A DNA stretch of 64,000 nt from Novosphingobium sp. PC22D (GCF_002556635.1 NZ_MWMO01000002.1:186001-250000), one strand, 5' to 3'; positions 31,540-40,218 are shown, counted from the stretch's first letter. Numbers and translations are program-made. Notes: generated by a model not told the origin, from the sequence alone.

Positions 31540-33194
31540 GCTGCTTGCGCCTCGCCGACGAGGTTCGCGCCCATGGCATGGCGCGCGGCGACATAACCGA
31601 ACGCGATGCCCCCGCCGATGCTTGCCCCCGCGCCCGGATAGCTGTGCCCGACCACGGGCGCGGTGATATTGCCCGCCGCGTAGAGGCCGGGAATGGGACG
31701 GCCTTCGACCGTGATGACGCGCGCGAATTCATCGGTGACGAGGCCGCCCGACGTGCCGACGTCGAGCGGCCAGATCCGCGTCGCATAAAACGGGCCCTCG
31801 CTGATCGGCCCGAGCGAGGGATTGGGCGCATTGGTCGGATCACCCATCGCCTTGTTGTGCGCGCTGCCGCCCCGGCCGAAGTCCTCGTCCACGCCGTGCG
31901 CCGCGAACCGATTGAAGCGATCCATCTCCGCCTTGAGGCCCGCGGCATCGATTCCGCAAGTCGCGGCGAGATCCTCCAGCGTGTCCGCCTTCACCAGATA
32001 GCCGTTCTCGACGAAAGGCTCGGGCGACTTGCCGACCATCACCGGCCCCCAGCCATATTTCTGGAAAGCCCGGCTCTCGAGGATCGCCCAGGACGGCACC
32101 GCGCCCCTCGCGTACATGCGCTGGCCGAATTCCATGTAGGACCCGGCCTCGTTGCCCACGCGCCGCCCGTCGGGCCCGACGATGACGATATGCGGCTTGC
32201 CGCTTTCCCCCGGAACGTGAAAGCCGCCGTACGAGCCGTCGGGAAGGAGCGAACCGGGCGTCCACCACGCCTCCTCCATGCAATCGACATCGGCGCCGAG
32301 CGCCATCGCCATCTGCATGACGTCTCCTGTGTCGCCCGGGTTGACCATCGTCCATTCGGTCTTCGACGGCTGCGGCTGGTACGTGTCGCGCATTTCCTGA
32401 TTGCGCGAAAACCCGCCCGCGTTGAGCAGCACGCCCTGGCGCGCCTTGATGGTGTATTCGCCCTTCGGCCCCTTGACCCGGACGCCGACCACCGCGCCGT
32501 CGCGCGTGATCAGGCCTACCAGCTCCGTCTCCATCTCGAGCGGGATCTTCGCGTCGAGCGCCGCCTTGAGCATGCGGCCCTGCACGGCATTGCCCGAGCC
32601 CCTGCGCCGCGATCCGGTCACCTTGTCGCGCAGCATGTCCCAGCCCAGCCGCAAGGCGGTACGCTTGCCCTTCCAGGTCCGCTTCGCCAGCGTCAGGTCG
32701 ACGAACTTGTGACTGCCGATCGGCAGCGCCGGAAAGCCGTAGAAGCTGCCTAGCCGGTCTTTCCAGCCGCCCAGTTCGTTCAGGTCGAACAGCTCGGCCG
32801 AGATCGTGCGGCCGTAGTCGTGCCCGCCCGGCGCCGAGGAATAGTAGTCGGGCCAATAGACGCGGATGAGCTTGACCCCCTGATCGAGCAGGAACTGGAC
32901 GGCGCGCGGCCCTTCCCTGAGGAACATCTCGCGCTTGGCGATCGGCGAGGCTTTCGAGGGTTCGCCGACGATGTGGTTCAGATAGGTGCGCGAGGCGGCT
33001 TCGGTGTCATCGTCGAGCAGGGGGTTGTTGGGTATCCATGCGATGCCGCCCGAATAGGCGGTCGAACCACCGAACAGCGCCTGCTTTTCGATGATGACCG
33101 CGCTGCCGCCCTGCGCCTTGGCCGCGAGTGCCGCCGTCACCGAGGCGCAGCCGCTGCCGACGATCACGAGGTCGTAACTCTCGGCGAAATCCAT
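31536..33194 (-). CDS. KstD-like FAD-dependent dehydrogenase, first gene of operon
   Basis: A 552-residue flavoprotein of the fumarate-reductase/3-ketosteroid delta-1-dehydrogenase family. The N-terminal FAD motif is VGSGCASVTAALAAKAQGG. The family signature GGSTAYSGGIAWIPNN follows, and the C-terminus has GLYAAGNI then YPGAGASIGGGIAFGY. The ATG at 33194 has GGGAGAGAAG upstream; a much longer in-frame upstream extension is a shadow of the divergent regulator gene. It opens a ten-gene operon (33194 to 23728) behind AraC-type site B. It likely dehydrogenates a ring or chain next to a ketone; a steroid substrate is possible but not demonstrated. Confidence 0.88.
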   Translation of the reverse strand: MDFAESYDLVIVGSGCASVTAALAAKAQGGSAVIIEKQALFGGSTAYSGGIAWIPNNPLLDDDTEAASRTYLNHIVGEPSKASPIAKREMFLREGPRAVQFLLDQGVKLIRVYWPDYYSSAPGGHDYGRTISAELFDLNELGGWKDRLGSFYGFPALPIGSHKFVDLTLAKRTWKGKRTALRLGWDMLRDKVTGSRRRGSGNAVQGRMLKAALDAKIPLEMETELVGLITRDGAVVGVRVKGPKGEYTIKARQGVLLNAGGFSRNQEMRDTYQPQPSKTEWTMVNPGDTGDVMQMAMALGADVDCMEEAWWTPGSLLPDGSYGGFHVPGESGKPHIVIVGPDGRRVGNEAGSYMEFGQRMYARGAVPSWAILESRAFQKYGWGPVMVGKSPEPFVENGYLVKADTLEDLAATCGIDAAGLKAEMDRFNRFAAHGVDEDFGRGGSAHNKAMGDPTNAPNPSLGPISEGPFYATRIWPLDVGTSGGLVTDEFARVITVEGRPIPGLYAAGNITAPVVGHSYPGAGASIGGGIAFGYVAARHAMGANLVGEAQAA

Positions 33195-33265
33195 CTGGTC
33201 TTCTCTCCCAAGCGGGCCCTTGGGGCCCTTGTGCCTTTTTTCGCGCTCGAGGCGGGTAATGGTCG

Positions 33266-33330
33266 AGACTAGGGGCGGCCCGTCGGAGTGTCTTTGACAC
33301 GCGGCGACATTCGCCGGAGCAAAGCCGACA
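33266..33330 (-). promoter_or_regulatory. AraC-type operator and promoter, site B (ten-gene operon)
   Basis: Read on the minus strand, half-sites TGTCGGCTTTGCTCCGG (33330-33314) and TGTCGCCGCGTGTCAAA (33309-33293) repeat at 21 bp. A -10-like TAGTCT at 33271-33266 lies 38 bp after the start of the proximal half-site. Transcription would begin near 33259, about 65 bp before the flavoprotein start. The AraC-type regulator gene is divergent from this site. Confidence 0.72.
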
Positions 33331-33458
33331 TCGGATTTGACCGCCCTCGCCCGTTCCGCGCGCATTGCCATGAGCCGGGTTGTTTGGCATCTTCGGACCT
33401 GTACTTCGCCCACAAAGAGCGGAGACAGACAAGGATTGATGCCTTGAGGAGAGAGTTG

Positions 33459-34571
33459 TTGAGCGGGTCGACGAACCAGCCGCAAGCAGACGGCGCCATG
33501 ACGGAACCGGGCGCGCCCGCGATGGTCCGAACCGAAAGCCTGACCTATTTCGCCGAAGTCGTGCGATCGCGCGGACACGATCCCCTGCCGCTGTTCGCGG
33601 CGGCGCGGATCGACCCCGCGATCGTCGGCGTGCGCGACCAGTTCGTGCCCTACCGACAGATGATCCAGCTTCTCGAATCCGCGGCTGACGAGCTGGGCTG
33701 TCCCGATTTCGGAATGCGGCTCGCCCAGCGCCAGTACGAGGAAGGAATCCTCGGGCCGCTCGACATCGCCATGCGCAATTCCGCCACCGTCGAGGACGCC
33801 TGGCGATTCTGCGCGGACCACGCCTACACCTACAGTGCGGGCGCCCATGTCGACATCGTCTCGGAGGACGATCGGGGCCGCACCGCGATCCGCTTCGAGA
33901 TCATTCTTCCCAGACTCTACCGGCAACGCCAGGCGGTGGAGCACGCGCTGGTGATCTCGCACCTCGCGACACGCATGTTCTCGGGCGGCAAGGCAACCCC
34001 GCGCGAGGTGTGGTTCACGCACGAACCGCTCGAAGGCACCGTCGATCACGAGGCGGTCTTCGGTTGCAGGGTGTGCTACGCGCAGCCGTACAACGCGCTG
34101 TTCTATTCCAGCGGCGAGTTCGCCTGCCCGGTCGCCGGGCGCGACGACCGCGTCCTGCAACTGGCGACGTTCTTCATCGACACCCAGTTCCCCTCCCCCG
34201 ATTCGCTGATCCGCAACCGGGTGCGGATCAGCATCGAGAAGCAACTGGGCGAAGGCAATTGCACGCAGGTTGAAGTGGCCGCCGCGCTCGGGATGCATCC
34301 GCGCACCTTGCAGCGGCGGTTGCGCAGCGAGGGAGAGAACTTCGAGGCGATCAAGGACGAGGTCCGGCGGGACGCGGCGGTGCGCTACCTGCGCCAGACG
34401 CGGCTCCCACTCAAGACCGTGGCTGGCATGCTCGGCTATTCCGAGTTGTCGGTGCTCTACCGTAGCTGCCAGCGCTGGTTCGGCGAATCGCCGAGCACGG
34501 TGCGCCAGATCGACGACGTGAGCCTGCTCGATCCGGCACGCCATGCCGAGGTTTCGCGCTGCTCCGCCTGA
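33459..34571 (+). CDS. AraC-family transcriptional regulator (OruR/ArgR-like)
   Basis: A ~370-residue regulator with an Arabinose_bd-type N-terminal ligand domain (about residues 25-225) and a C-terminal AraC/XylS DNA-binding domain with two helix-turn-helices (VEVAAALGMHPRTLQRRL and LKTVAGMLGYSELSVLYR). The TTG at 33459 is chosen because GAGGAGAG lies just upstream; the ATG at 33498 is possible but lacks a ribosome site. It is divergent from the ten-gene operon. TGTCG-type 21-bp direct repeats in five promoters of the catabolic region match the geometry bound by this family, so it is proposed as their ligand-dependent activator. Confidence 0.9.
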   Translation: MSGSTNQPQADGAMTEPGAPAMVRTESLTYFAEVVRSRGHDPLPLFAAARIDPAIVGVRDQFVPYRQMIQLLESAADELGCPDFGMRLAQRQYEEGILGPLDIAMRNSATVEDAWRFCADHAYTYSAGAHVDIVSEDDRGRTAIRFEIILPRLYRQRQAVEHALVISHLATRMFSGGKATPREVWFTHEPLEGTVDHEAVFGCRVCYAQPYNALFYSSGEFACPVAGRDDRVLQLATFFIDTQFPSPDSLIRNRVRISIEKQLGEGNCTQVEVAAALGMHPRTLQRRLRSEGENFEAIKDEVRRDAAVRYLRQTRLPLKTVAGMLGYSELSVLYRSCQRWFGESPSTVRQIDDVSLLDPARHAEVSRCSA

Positions 34572-34589
34572 CAGCGGCCGCGCGACGGC

Positions 34590-35966
34590 TCAGGCCGTCG
34601 CCGGCACCTCCACCATCGGTTCCGGTTCCAGCGCATCGTCCGCATGCGGATCGGCGAGGAAGCGGCGCAAGGTGCGATGGAAGTGCGAGACCGCGCGCTC
34701 CTGGATCGGGCTCGGCCGGCCCGCCTTGAAGGCGCGGGACTTGATGCCCTTCTGGACGCGCGGGATGTTCTCGAAATCCTGCCGGAAGATCAGCGGATAG
34801 TCGCCGTCGCGCCAGTCGTCGTAGACTTCGTGAACCACGTCGGGCGCCTTGCCCTCGGGAAAGCGTTCGAGCGACCAGACGTCGAAGATCGTCTTCTCGT
34901 GATCGTCCCCGCAAGGGCGGAAGCGATACCAGATCACCGCCTCGACAGCCGGGTGGAGGAACGCAGTGTTGGGAAAGACATGCCAGTCGAACCCGCTTTC
35001 GGCCATGTATTCGGGGGTCAGCCCCTCGGGCCAGCCGGCGCCCGATTCGACGGCGGCCTCGTAGATGAACTGGCCCCACTTGCCGAGCACTTCCTCCGCC
35101 GGCGCATCGGCCGCGACCTCGGTGCGCAGCCGCTGCGTCGCTTCATACGCGCGGTCGGTCTGCATCGCCTTCAGGTTGTCGCGGAACTGGTCGGCATACT
35201 CGAACAGGTATTCGCGGAAATCGGCGATCTCCTTGGGCGGCAGGCGGTCGCTGCGCCCCACCGGCAGGCCGGTTCCGCCCGCGTAGGAGATCCAGCCGTG
35301 CCGCCCCATCGCGCGGCTCACCGAATAGTCCTTGGTATAGCTGAGCATCTGCGAATGCGTGGTCTGGACGTGATAGAACTCGGTAAAGGCGCCCAGCGTC
35401 GTCTTCCAGTTCGCCGGGACGGTGACCGTCTTGTACCAGGCCGGGTGAAGCTTCTCGAACTCGAACAGCTCGCACTTGGCCTTCATCGGCGCCAGAAACT
35501 GATCGAGCGGCTGGCAGTCCGGGTCCATGTTGATCCACACGAATCCGCCCCAGGTGCCGACCTGAACCGGCACGAGGTCGATGTCCTCCTTCGTCAGGCA
35601 TGCCCCCCAGTCCTGCCGGTCTATCACCTTGATGTTGCGGCCGTCGTTGCCGAAACGCCAGCCGTGGAACGGGCAGACGAACTGCTTCGCGTTGCCACGC
35701 CCCTCGGCCAGCAAGGTGCCGCGATGGGGGCAGACATTGTGGAACGCGCGCACCGCGCCGTCGGTGCCGCGCGCGACGATGATCGAATCGTCGATGATGT
35801 CGTAGACCACGTAGTCGCCGGCCTGCGCGATCTCGTCCTCGCGGCAGGCGATCTGCCAGACCTTTGGCCAGAGGTGTTCTTTCTCCAGTTCATGGAAGGC
35901 CCGGTCGAGAAAGTCGTCCTTCGGAACCCAGTCATCGCGAATCTCGTCGGGGGAGTAGGCTGGCAT
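34590..35966 (-). CDS. Rieske oxygenase alpha subunit
   Basis: A 458-residue ring-hydroxylating-type oxygenase. The Rieske [2Fe-2S] ligands are C79, H81, C98 and H101 (CPH and CPFHGW). The mononuclear iron ligands are H199 and H204 (YHVQTTH). The residue bridging the two centres is Glu196, where naphthalene-dioxygenase-type enzymes have Asp. The ATG at 35966 has GGAGACC upstream; no beta subunit follows, so it is probably an alpha-only enzyme fed by a separate reductase. It is convergent with the AraC gene and preceded by a probable AraC-type site (D). Confidence 0.92.
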   Translation of the reverse strand: MPAYSPDEIRDDWVPKDDFLDRAFHELEKEHLWPKVWQIACREDEIAQAGDYVVYDIIDDSIIVARGTDGAVRAFHNVCPHRGTLLAEGRGNAKQFVCPFHGWRFGNDGRNIKVIDRQDWGACLTKEDIDLVPVQVGTWGGFVWINMDPDCQPLDQFLAPMKAKCELFEFEKLHPAWYKTVTVPANWKTTLGAFTEFYHVQTTHSQMLSYTKDYSVSRAMGRHGWISYAGGTGLPVGRSDRLPPKEIADFREYLFEYADQFRDNLKAMQTDRAYEATQRLRTEVAADAPAEEVLGKWGQFIYEAAVESGAGWPEGLTPEYMAESGFDWHVFPNTAFLHPAVEAVIWYRFRPCGDDHEKTIFDVWSLERFPEGKAPDVVHEVYDDWRDGDYPLIFRQDFENIPRVQKGIKSRAFKAGRPSPIQERAVSHFHRTLRRFLADPHADDALEPEPMVEVPATA

Positions 35967-36016
35967 CCGAGGTCTCCATATCCGTGCCCACAAGCCGTGC
36001 GGGGACTGTTTGCCGT

Positions 36017-36092
36017 AGCGTAGTGAAGCGTCCGGGCGGTGGCCAACGCACCGGCATGACCACAGGCGACAAACTGCGGGCACCGCCGGCCA
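36017..36092 (-). promoter_or_regulatory. Weaker AraC-type operator, site D (Rieske gene)
   Basis: On the minus strand, TGTCGCCTGTGGTCATG (36071-36055) fits the proximal half-site consensus very well. The distal partner 21 bp upstream (36092-36076, TGGCCGGCGGTGCCCGC) is degenerate but shares its CCCGC end with site C. A -10-like TACGCT (36022-36017) lies 49 bp after the proximal half-site, one helical turn further than at sites B, C and E. Confidence 0.45.
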
Positions 36093-36174
36093 TATCCGCA
36101 ACCTTCCGTGGCGACCGGACCCGGCCTGCGGCATCCTCGGCCGTGCTCCGCAGCGAGAAAGACCGCTTTCGCCC

Positions 36175-36957
36175 ATGTCTCTTGATGCTTTCGCCGACCC
36201 CGCCATCGCCGACGACCTAGACCGGCAAGGCTTCAGCGTGGTGGACAACGCGCTCGATCGCGATACCGCCGCCCGCCTCGGCACCCGCCTGCGCGAGATC
36301 GCCCGCGATCTGCGCGAAAGGGGCATCTCCACTCATACCCCGATCATCGATCCCAATGCGCACAATGTGCGGATCTACGACCTGCCCGATCACGATCCGG
36401 CCTTCGTCGACCTGCTGACGGCCCCGGAGGTGACTCGGGCCGTCGACGCCTGCCTCGGTCCCGACTGGATCATCTCGAACTTCACCGCGAACATCGCGCG
36501 CCCGGGTGCACGGGCAATGAAGATCCATTCGGACATGGCGCTCGTCTTCCCCGGGCCCTGGCGCGAACGCTGGGCGCTCAACGTGATCTGGTGTCTCGAC
36601 GACATCGACGAAGAGAACGGCGCGACCCGCTACCTTCCGGGCAGCCATCTGATCTCGCGCCTCGAAGATCTGCCGTCCCAAGCCGCCGCGGCGACGCTGC
36701 CCTTCGAGGCCAGGGCGGGCTCCGCGATCGTGCTCGATGGGCGCACCTGGCATTGCTCGGGCGACAACGTCTCGCGCGATCGCGACCGCGCGCTGCTGTT
36801 CGCCTACTATGCGCGCGGCTTCATCCGACCGCAGGCGTGCTGGCACGAAACCCTGCGGCCCGAGACGATCGCGGCGCTCGACGAGCGGCAGCGGGCCATG
36901 TTCGGCTTCGGACCGCTTGGAAACACGCACGGCGTCCCGCTGATCGCGCTCTCGTGA
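36175..36957 (+). CDS. Phytanoyl-CoA dioxygenase (PhyH) family protein
   Basis: A 260-residue Fe(II)/2-oxoglutarate-type dioxygenase. The iron motif is H-S-D in MKIHSDMAL, with the distal His in TWHCSGDN and the arginine segment EENGATRYLPGSH. It is more distant from the two PhyH proteins of the ten-gene operon than they are from each other. The start ATG has only a weak GAGAAAGA upstream. It is divergent from the Rieske gene across 208 bp. The amidohydrolase gene follows after a 134-bp gap that has its own AraC-type promoter, so the two need not be co-transcribed. Confidence 0.85.
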   Translation: MSLDAFADPAIADDLDRQGFSVVDNALDRDTAARLGTRLREIARDLRERGISTHTPIIDPNAHNVRIYDLPDHDPAFVDLLTAPEVTRAVDACLGPDWIISNFTANIARPGARAMKIHSDMALVFPGPWRERWALNVIWCLDDIDEENGATRYLPGSHLISRLEDLPSQAAAATLPFEARAGSAIVLDGRTWHCSGDNVSRDRDRALLFAYYARGFIRPQACWHETLRPETIAALDERQRAMFGFGPLGNTHGVPLIALS

Positions 36958-36965
36958 GTTGCGCC

Positions 36966-37031
36966 TGTCGCTGGCGGCCCGCCACTTGTCGCGCCGTGTC
37001 ATAGACGCCCCCGCCGCGCCGGACGTACCCT
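36966..37031 (+). promoter_or_regulatory. AraC-type operator and promoter, site C (amidohydrolase)
   Basis: Half-sites TGTCGCTGGCGGCCCGC (36966-36982) and TGTCGCGCCGTGTCATA (36987-37003) repeat at 21 bp. TACCCT at 37026-37031 lies 39 bp after the proximal half-site and is followed by CGAC, as is TAGTCT at site B. Initiation would be near 37038, about 54 bp before the gene. Confidence 0.7.
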
Positions 37032-37091
37032 CGACGGGACAATGGCGGACACTCGCGCGCGACGCGGGACGCAAGCATCCGGGAGAAGCTC

Positions 37092-38831
37092 ATGGAATAC
37101 CGTACGCTGATCACGAACGGGACCGTCGTCGACGGAACCGGAAAGCCGGCCTTCAAGGCCGACGTGCGCATCCGCGCCGGGCGGATCGCCGAAATCGGCC
37201 CTGACCTTCAATCGGGCGATGGCGAGCGCGTGTTCGACGCCAGCGGCTGCTATGTCACCCCCGGCTTCATCGAGTGCCACAACCACTGGGACGCGGCGGT
37301 GTGGTGGTCGCCGAACATGGAGCCTTTCCCCGGCTACGGCGTCACGACCTCGATCAACGGCAATTGCGGCTTCTCGCTCGCGCCGCTGCCGCAGGGCGAA
37401 ACCGGCCGCGACGACATCGTCGACATCTTCAACTTCTTCGAGGACATTCCCGAAGTCCCGATGAAGACCATGATCGCGTGGGACTGGCACAAGTGGAGCG
37501 AATACAAGGCCTCGCACGAACGCAACGTGCGCACGCCCGTCAATTTCGGCTCCTACTGCGGCCATATCCCGATTCGCCTGTGCGTGATGGGCGAGGCGGC
37601 CTGGGAGCGCGCCGCCACGCCCGAGGAAATCGCGCGGATGTGCGCGCTGCTCGAGGATGCGCTGGCGGCGGGCGCCATGGGAATGTCGTCGAACCAGCTC
37701 GATCATGACAAGCACGACAGGCCGCTGCCCACCCAGCTTGCCGACGACGCCGAATACCTCGCGCTGCTCGACGTCCTCGCCCGCTATCCCGGCGCGACCT
37801 TCCAGCTCATCATCGACAACTGGATGCACATGACCGCGACCCGGGTGGTCGAGCGGATCGGCGCGCTGTGCAAGCAGGCCGGCGTCACGTTTCAGTGGGC
37901 CGGGCTGCCCACGCTTGACTTCCAGCAGGAGGCCGCGGCCGAACAGTGGAAACTCCACGAGGACTTCAAGGCCGAGGGGCTGCCGTTCTGGACCGGCTTC
38001 ACCCACGTCCAGTACATGTTCTCGGTCGATTTCAAGCGCACGCTGATCTTCGCGCAACTCGGCCTGCAGCCGTGGCAGGACATCGTCGAGATCAAGGACG
38101 ATGCCGCCAAGCTCGAGATGCTGGCCGATCCCGAATGGCGCGCACGCGCGCGCGAGGCATGGGACGCGGGCTTTTCGAACAACGCCTTCACCCCGCAATC
38201 GGTGTTCCTGCGCGAAAGCGAGAACGGGGCGGGCCCCGTCGGGGTGAAGCTCGAAGTGTTCATGGAGCAGGAGGGGATCGCCCACCCCTCCGATGCTCTG
38301 GCCGACTGGGTGATCCGCAACGGCGCGGACTCGGTCGCGCTGCAGGACGGCTGGGCGCGGGTGCACGATACCATCGTCCGGCTGCTCAAGGACCCGCGCA
38401 GCGTCGCCAACGTTTCCGACGCGGGCGCGCACGGCAAGATGTTCTGCGGCGCGGGCGACAACGCGCTGCTGCTCACCGAATATGTCCGCGACCGCAAGGA
38501 CCTTACCATCGAGCAGGGCATCAACGCGCTCACCGGGCGGCAGGCCGAGTTTTTCGGTCTCGACGATCGCGGCGTCCTCGCCCCCGGCATGGCCGCCGAT
38601 GTCTGCGTGTTCGACCTTGGCGAGATCGAGCGCCGCGACGAGGAAAAGCTATGGGACATCCCCGATGGCGAGGGCGGGCGCACCTACCGCTACGTCCGCG
38701 CCGCGGCGCCGATGCGGCTGACGCTCGTCAACGGCATCCCGACCTTCGACAACGGCGTGTTCACCGGCAAGTTCCCCGGCCGCTTCATCGGCCCCGAGCA
38801 CCACTTCGAACAGGCGATCGCGGCGGAGTAG
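37092..38831 (+). CDS. Amidohydrolase of the N-acyl-D-amino-acid deacylase family
   Basis: A 579-residue metal-dependent hydrolase of the amidohydrolase superfamily. The N-terminal metal motif is ECHNHWD (HxH), and the C-terminal family signature is SDAGAHGKMF followed by GVLAPGMAADVCVFD, as in D-aminoacylases and related enzymes. GGGAGAAG precedes the ATG. The substrate may be an amide or a cyclic ester, since many members annotated as aminoacylases act elsewhere. The AraC-type promoter directly upstream ties it to the catabolic operon rather than to peptide metabolism. A stem-loop and a long inverted repeat lie downstream. Confidence 0.88.
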   Translation: MEYRTLITNGTVVDGTGKPAFKADVRIRAGRIAEIGPDLQSGDGERVFDASGCYVTPGFIECHNHWDAAVWWSPNMEPFPGYGVTTSINGNCGFSLAPLPQGETGRDDIVDIFNFFEDIPEVPMKTMIAWDWHKWSEYKASHERNVRTPVNFGSYCGHIPIRLCVMGEAAWERAATPEEIARMCALLEDALAAGAMGMSSNQLDHDKHDRPLPTQLADDAEYLALLDVLARYPGATFQLIIDNWMHMTATRVVERIGALCKQAGVTFQWAGLPTLDFQQEAAAEQWKLHEDFKAEGLPFWTGFTHVQYMFSVDFKRTLIFAQLGLQPWQDIVEIKDDAAKLEMLADPEWRARAREAWDAGFSNNAFTPQSVFLRESENGAGPVGVKLEVFMEQEGIAHPSDALADWVIRNGADSVALQDGWARVHDTIVRLLKDPRSVANVSDAGAHGKMFCGAGDNALLLTEYVRDRKDLTIEQGINALTGRQAEFFGLDDRGVLAPGMAADVCVFDLGEIERRDEEKLWDIPDGEGGRTYRYVRAAAPMRLTLVNGIPTFDNGVFTGKFPGRFIGPEHHFEQAIAAE

Positions 38832-38901
38832 CAGCGCAGGGCCGGTTCGCCAGAGCCGTCCGGACCAGCCCCGCCCGGGGCGGCAATGCCGCCGCCCTCG
38901 T

Positions 38902-38936
38902 CCTCGTCATCCCTGCAACGGGCCCGGATGACGAGG
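38902..38936. repeat. Short inverted repeat, possible terminator
   Basis: Arms CCTCGTCATCC (38902-38912) and GGATGACGAGG (38926-38936) are perfectly complementary with a 13-nt loop. It resembles the CGTCAT...ATGACG dispersed intergenic repeats common in sphingomonad genomes and could end the amidohydrolase transcript. Confidence 0.55.
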
Positions 38937-39026
38937 CGCGCGTGCGATGCCCGTTTCGCAGACCTTTCTCGAACCCATCCGACGTCGCCGAGTTCGTGGT
39001 GAGCGGAAGCCCGGCCAGCACCTCGC

Positions 39027-39089
39027 CCGCTCAGCCTGAGCTTGTCGAAGGCCACGCGCGAAGGCCTTCGACAAGCTCAGGCTGAGCGG
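39027..39089. repeat. 26-bp perfect inverted repeat of dispersed sphingomonad type
   Basis: The arms 39027-39052 (containing AGCCTGAGCTTGTCGAAGG) and 39064-39089 (containing CCTTCGACAAGCTCAGGCT) are perfect reverse complements over 26 bp with an 11-nt loop. The CCTTCGACAAGCTCAGG core is, from general knowledge, a very frequent intergenic repeat in sphingomonads. Only this copy pair is seen in the window. Confidence 0.85.
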
Positions 39090-39228
39090 AGTTGGGGATG
39101 TCCCCGACCGCTTTGTCGTCGTATCCGGTAAGGCTGCTTTTGCAGGATGAGGCAAGAAAGCGAACTGCGGCGCTGGCCGCGCGGCGTCCTTGGCGGCCCC
39201 TCGGCGCGCCGCTATTTCGGCGCCGGGT

Positions 39229-40218
39229 TCAAGCGGTGACGGCGGCAAGCTCACGCACGGCGGCCTCGACTTCGTCGAGCGAGGGCAGCGAGGCGGTTTC
39301 CAGCGGCTTCGAAAAGGGGACCGGCGCGAACTTGGCGCCGATGCGGCGGACGGGGGCACGCAGCGCGGCGAAGGCTTCCTCGTGGATCAGCGAGGAGATC
39401 TCCGATCCGACGCCGAATTCGCGCACCGCCTCGTGGACGACCACCGCCGCGCCGGTCTTGCGGACCGAGGCGAGCACGGCCTCCTTGTCGAAGGGGGAAA
39501 CGGTGCGAAGGTCGATCACCTCCATCGACACGCCCTCCCCGGCCAGCCGGTCGGCAAGCTGCGCGACGGACTGGATGATGCGTCCGTAGCCGATCACCGA
39601 GACGTCGCGGCCCTCGCGCAGCACGGCCGCTTTTCCGAGCGGGACGCGGCTGCCGCGAACCGGTGCCTCGCCCTTGTTGAACAACGCCGGCAGCGTCTCG
39701 ACGAAGATACACGGATCGGGATCGTCGATGCAGGCGCGCATCAGCCCGTAGGCGTCGGCCGGGGTCGAAGGCAGCACGACCTTGAGGCCGGCCGTGTGCG
39801 CGTACCAGGCTTCCAGATAGTCCGAGTGCTGGCCGCCGTTGCTTACGCCCGCGCCGGTCATCGTGCGCACGACCAGCGGCACGCTCGTCTGCCCGCCCGA
39901 CATGAAGCGAAGCTTGGCGGCGTGGTTGACGATCATGTCCGAGGCCACCGTGGTGAAGTTCATCAGCATGATCTCGGCCACCGGCCGGAAGCCCTTGAGC
40001 GCCGCTCCGATCGCGGCACCCATGATCGCCTGCTCGGAGATCGGCGTCGACTTGACGCGTTCGCAGCCGAACGCCTGCGACAGCCCCTTGGTGATGCCGA
40101 CGACGCCGCCGCCCTCTGCATCGCCGACATCCTCGCCAAGCACGAGGACGCGGGCGTCGTCTTCCATCGCGTCATGCAGCGCCTGGTTGATCGACTGGAC
40201 GAAGGTGACCTGGCTCAT
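39229..40218 (-). CDS. 2-oxo-acid/acetoin dehydrogenase E1 beta subunit
   Basis: A 329-residue E1 beta subunit of the pyruvate/acetoin/branched-chain 2-oxo-acid dehydrogenase family. Conserved segments are VLGEDVG near residue 27, STPISEQAIMGAAIG around the thiamine-diphosphate activating Glu, and a C-terminal transketolase-like domain (DLRTVSPFD). Its ATG overlaps the alpha-subunit stop (ATGA). Together with the alpha subunit it would decarboxylate a 2-oxo acid. No lipoyl E2 or E3 gene is in the window, so the complex must borrow these or the enzyme works alone. Confidence 0.92.
   Translation of the reverse strand: MSQVTFVQSINQALHDAMEDDARVLVLGEDVGDAEGGGVVGITKGLSQAFGCERVKSTPISEQAIMGAAIGAALKGFRPVAEIMLMNFTTVASDMIVNHAAKLRFMSGGQTSVPLVVRTMTGAGVSNGGQHSDYLEAWYAHTAGLKVVLPSTPADAYGLMRACIDDPDPCIFVETLPALFNKGEAPVRGSRVPLGKAAVLREGRDVSVIGYGRIIQSVAQLADRLAGEGVSMEVIDLRTVSPFDKEAVLASVRKTGAAVVVHEAVREFGVGSEISSLIHEEAFAALRAPVRRIGAKFAPVPFSKPLETASLPSLDEVEAAVRELAAVTA

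Larger units (their letters stand above)
38832..39228. other. Intergenic stretch with two inverted repeats, no gene
   Basis: This 397-bp gap separates the convergent amidohydrolase and E1 beta genes. It contains the short stem-loop at 38902-38936 and the long perfect inverted repeat at 39027-39089. I see no credible coding sequence, RNA gene or promoter. Confidence 0.7.

Noticed and set aside
33288..33300. GTGTC-TTT-GACAC palindrome as a separate operator
   Set aside because: It overlaps the proximal half-site of AraC-type site B, which explains the sequence better; a 5-bp-arm palindrome is weak alone.
31536..34544. Apparent 1002-residue minus-strand fusion ending in the KstD-like flavoprotein
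   Set aside because: The first ~450 codons are antisense to the AraC regulator and cross site B; the flavoprotein has its own ATG and ribosome site at 33194.
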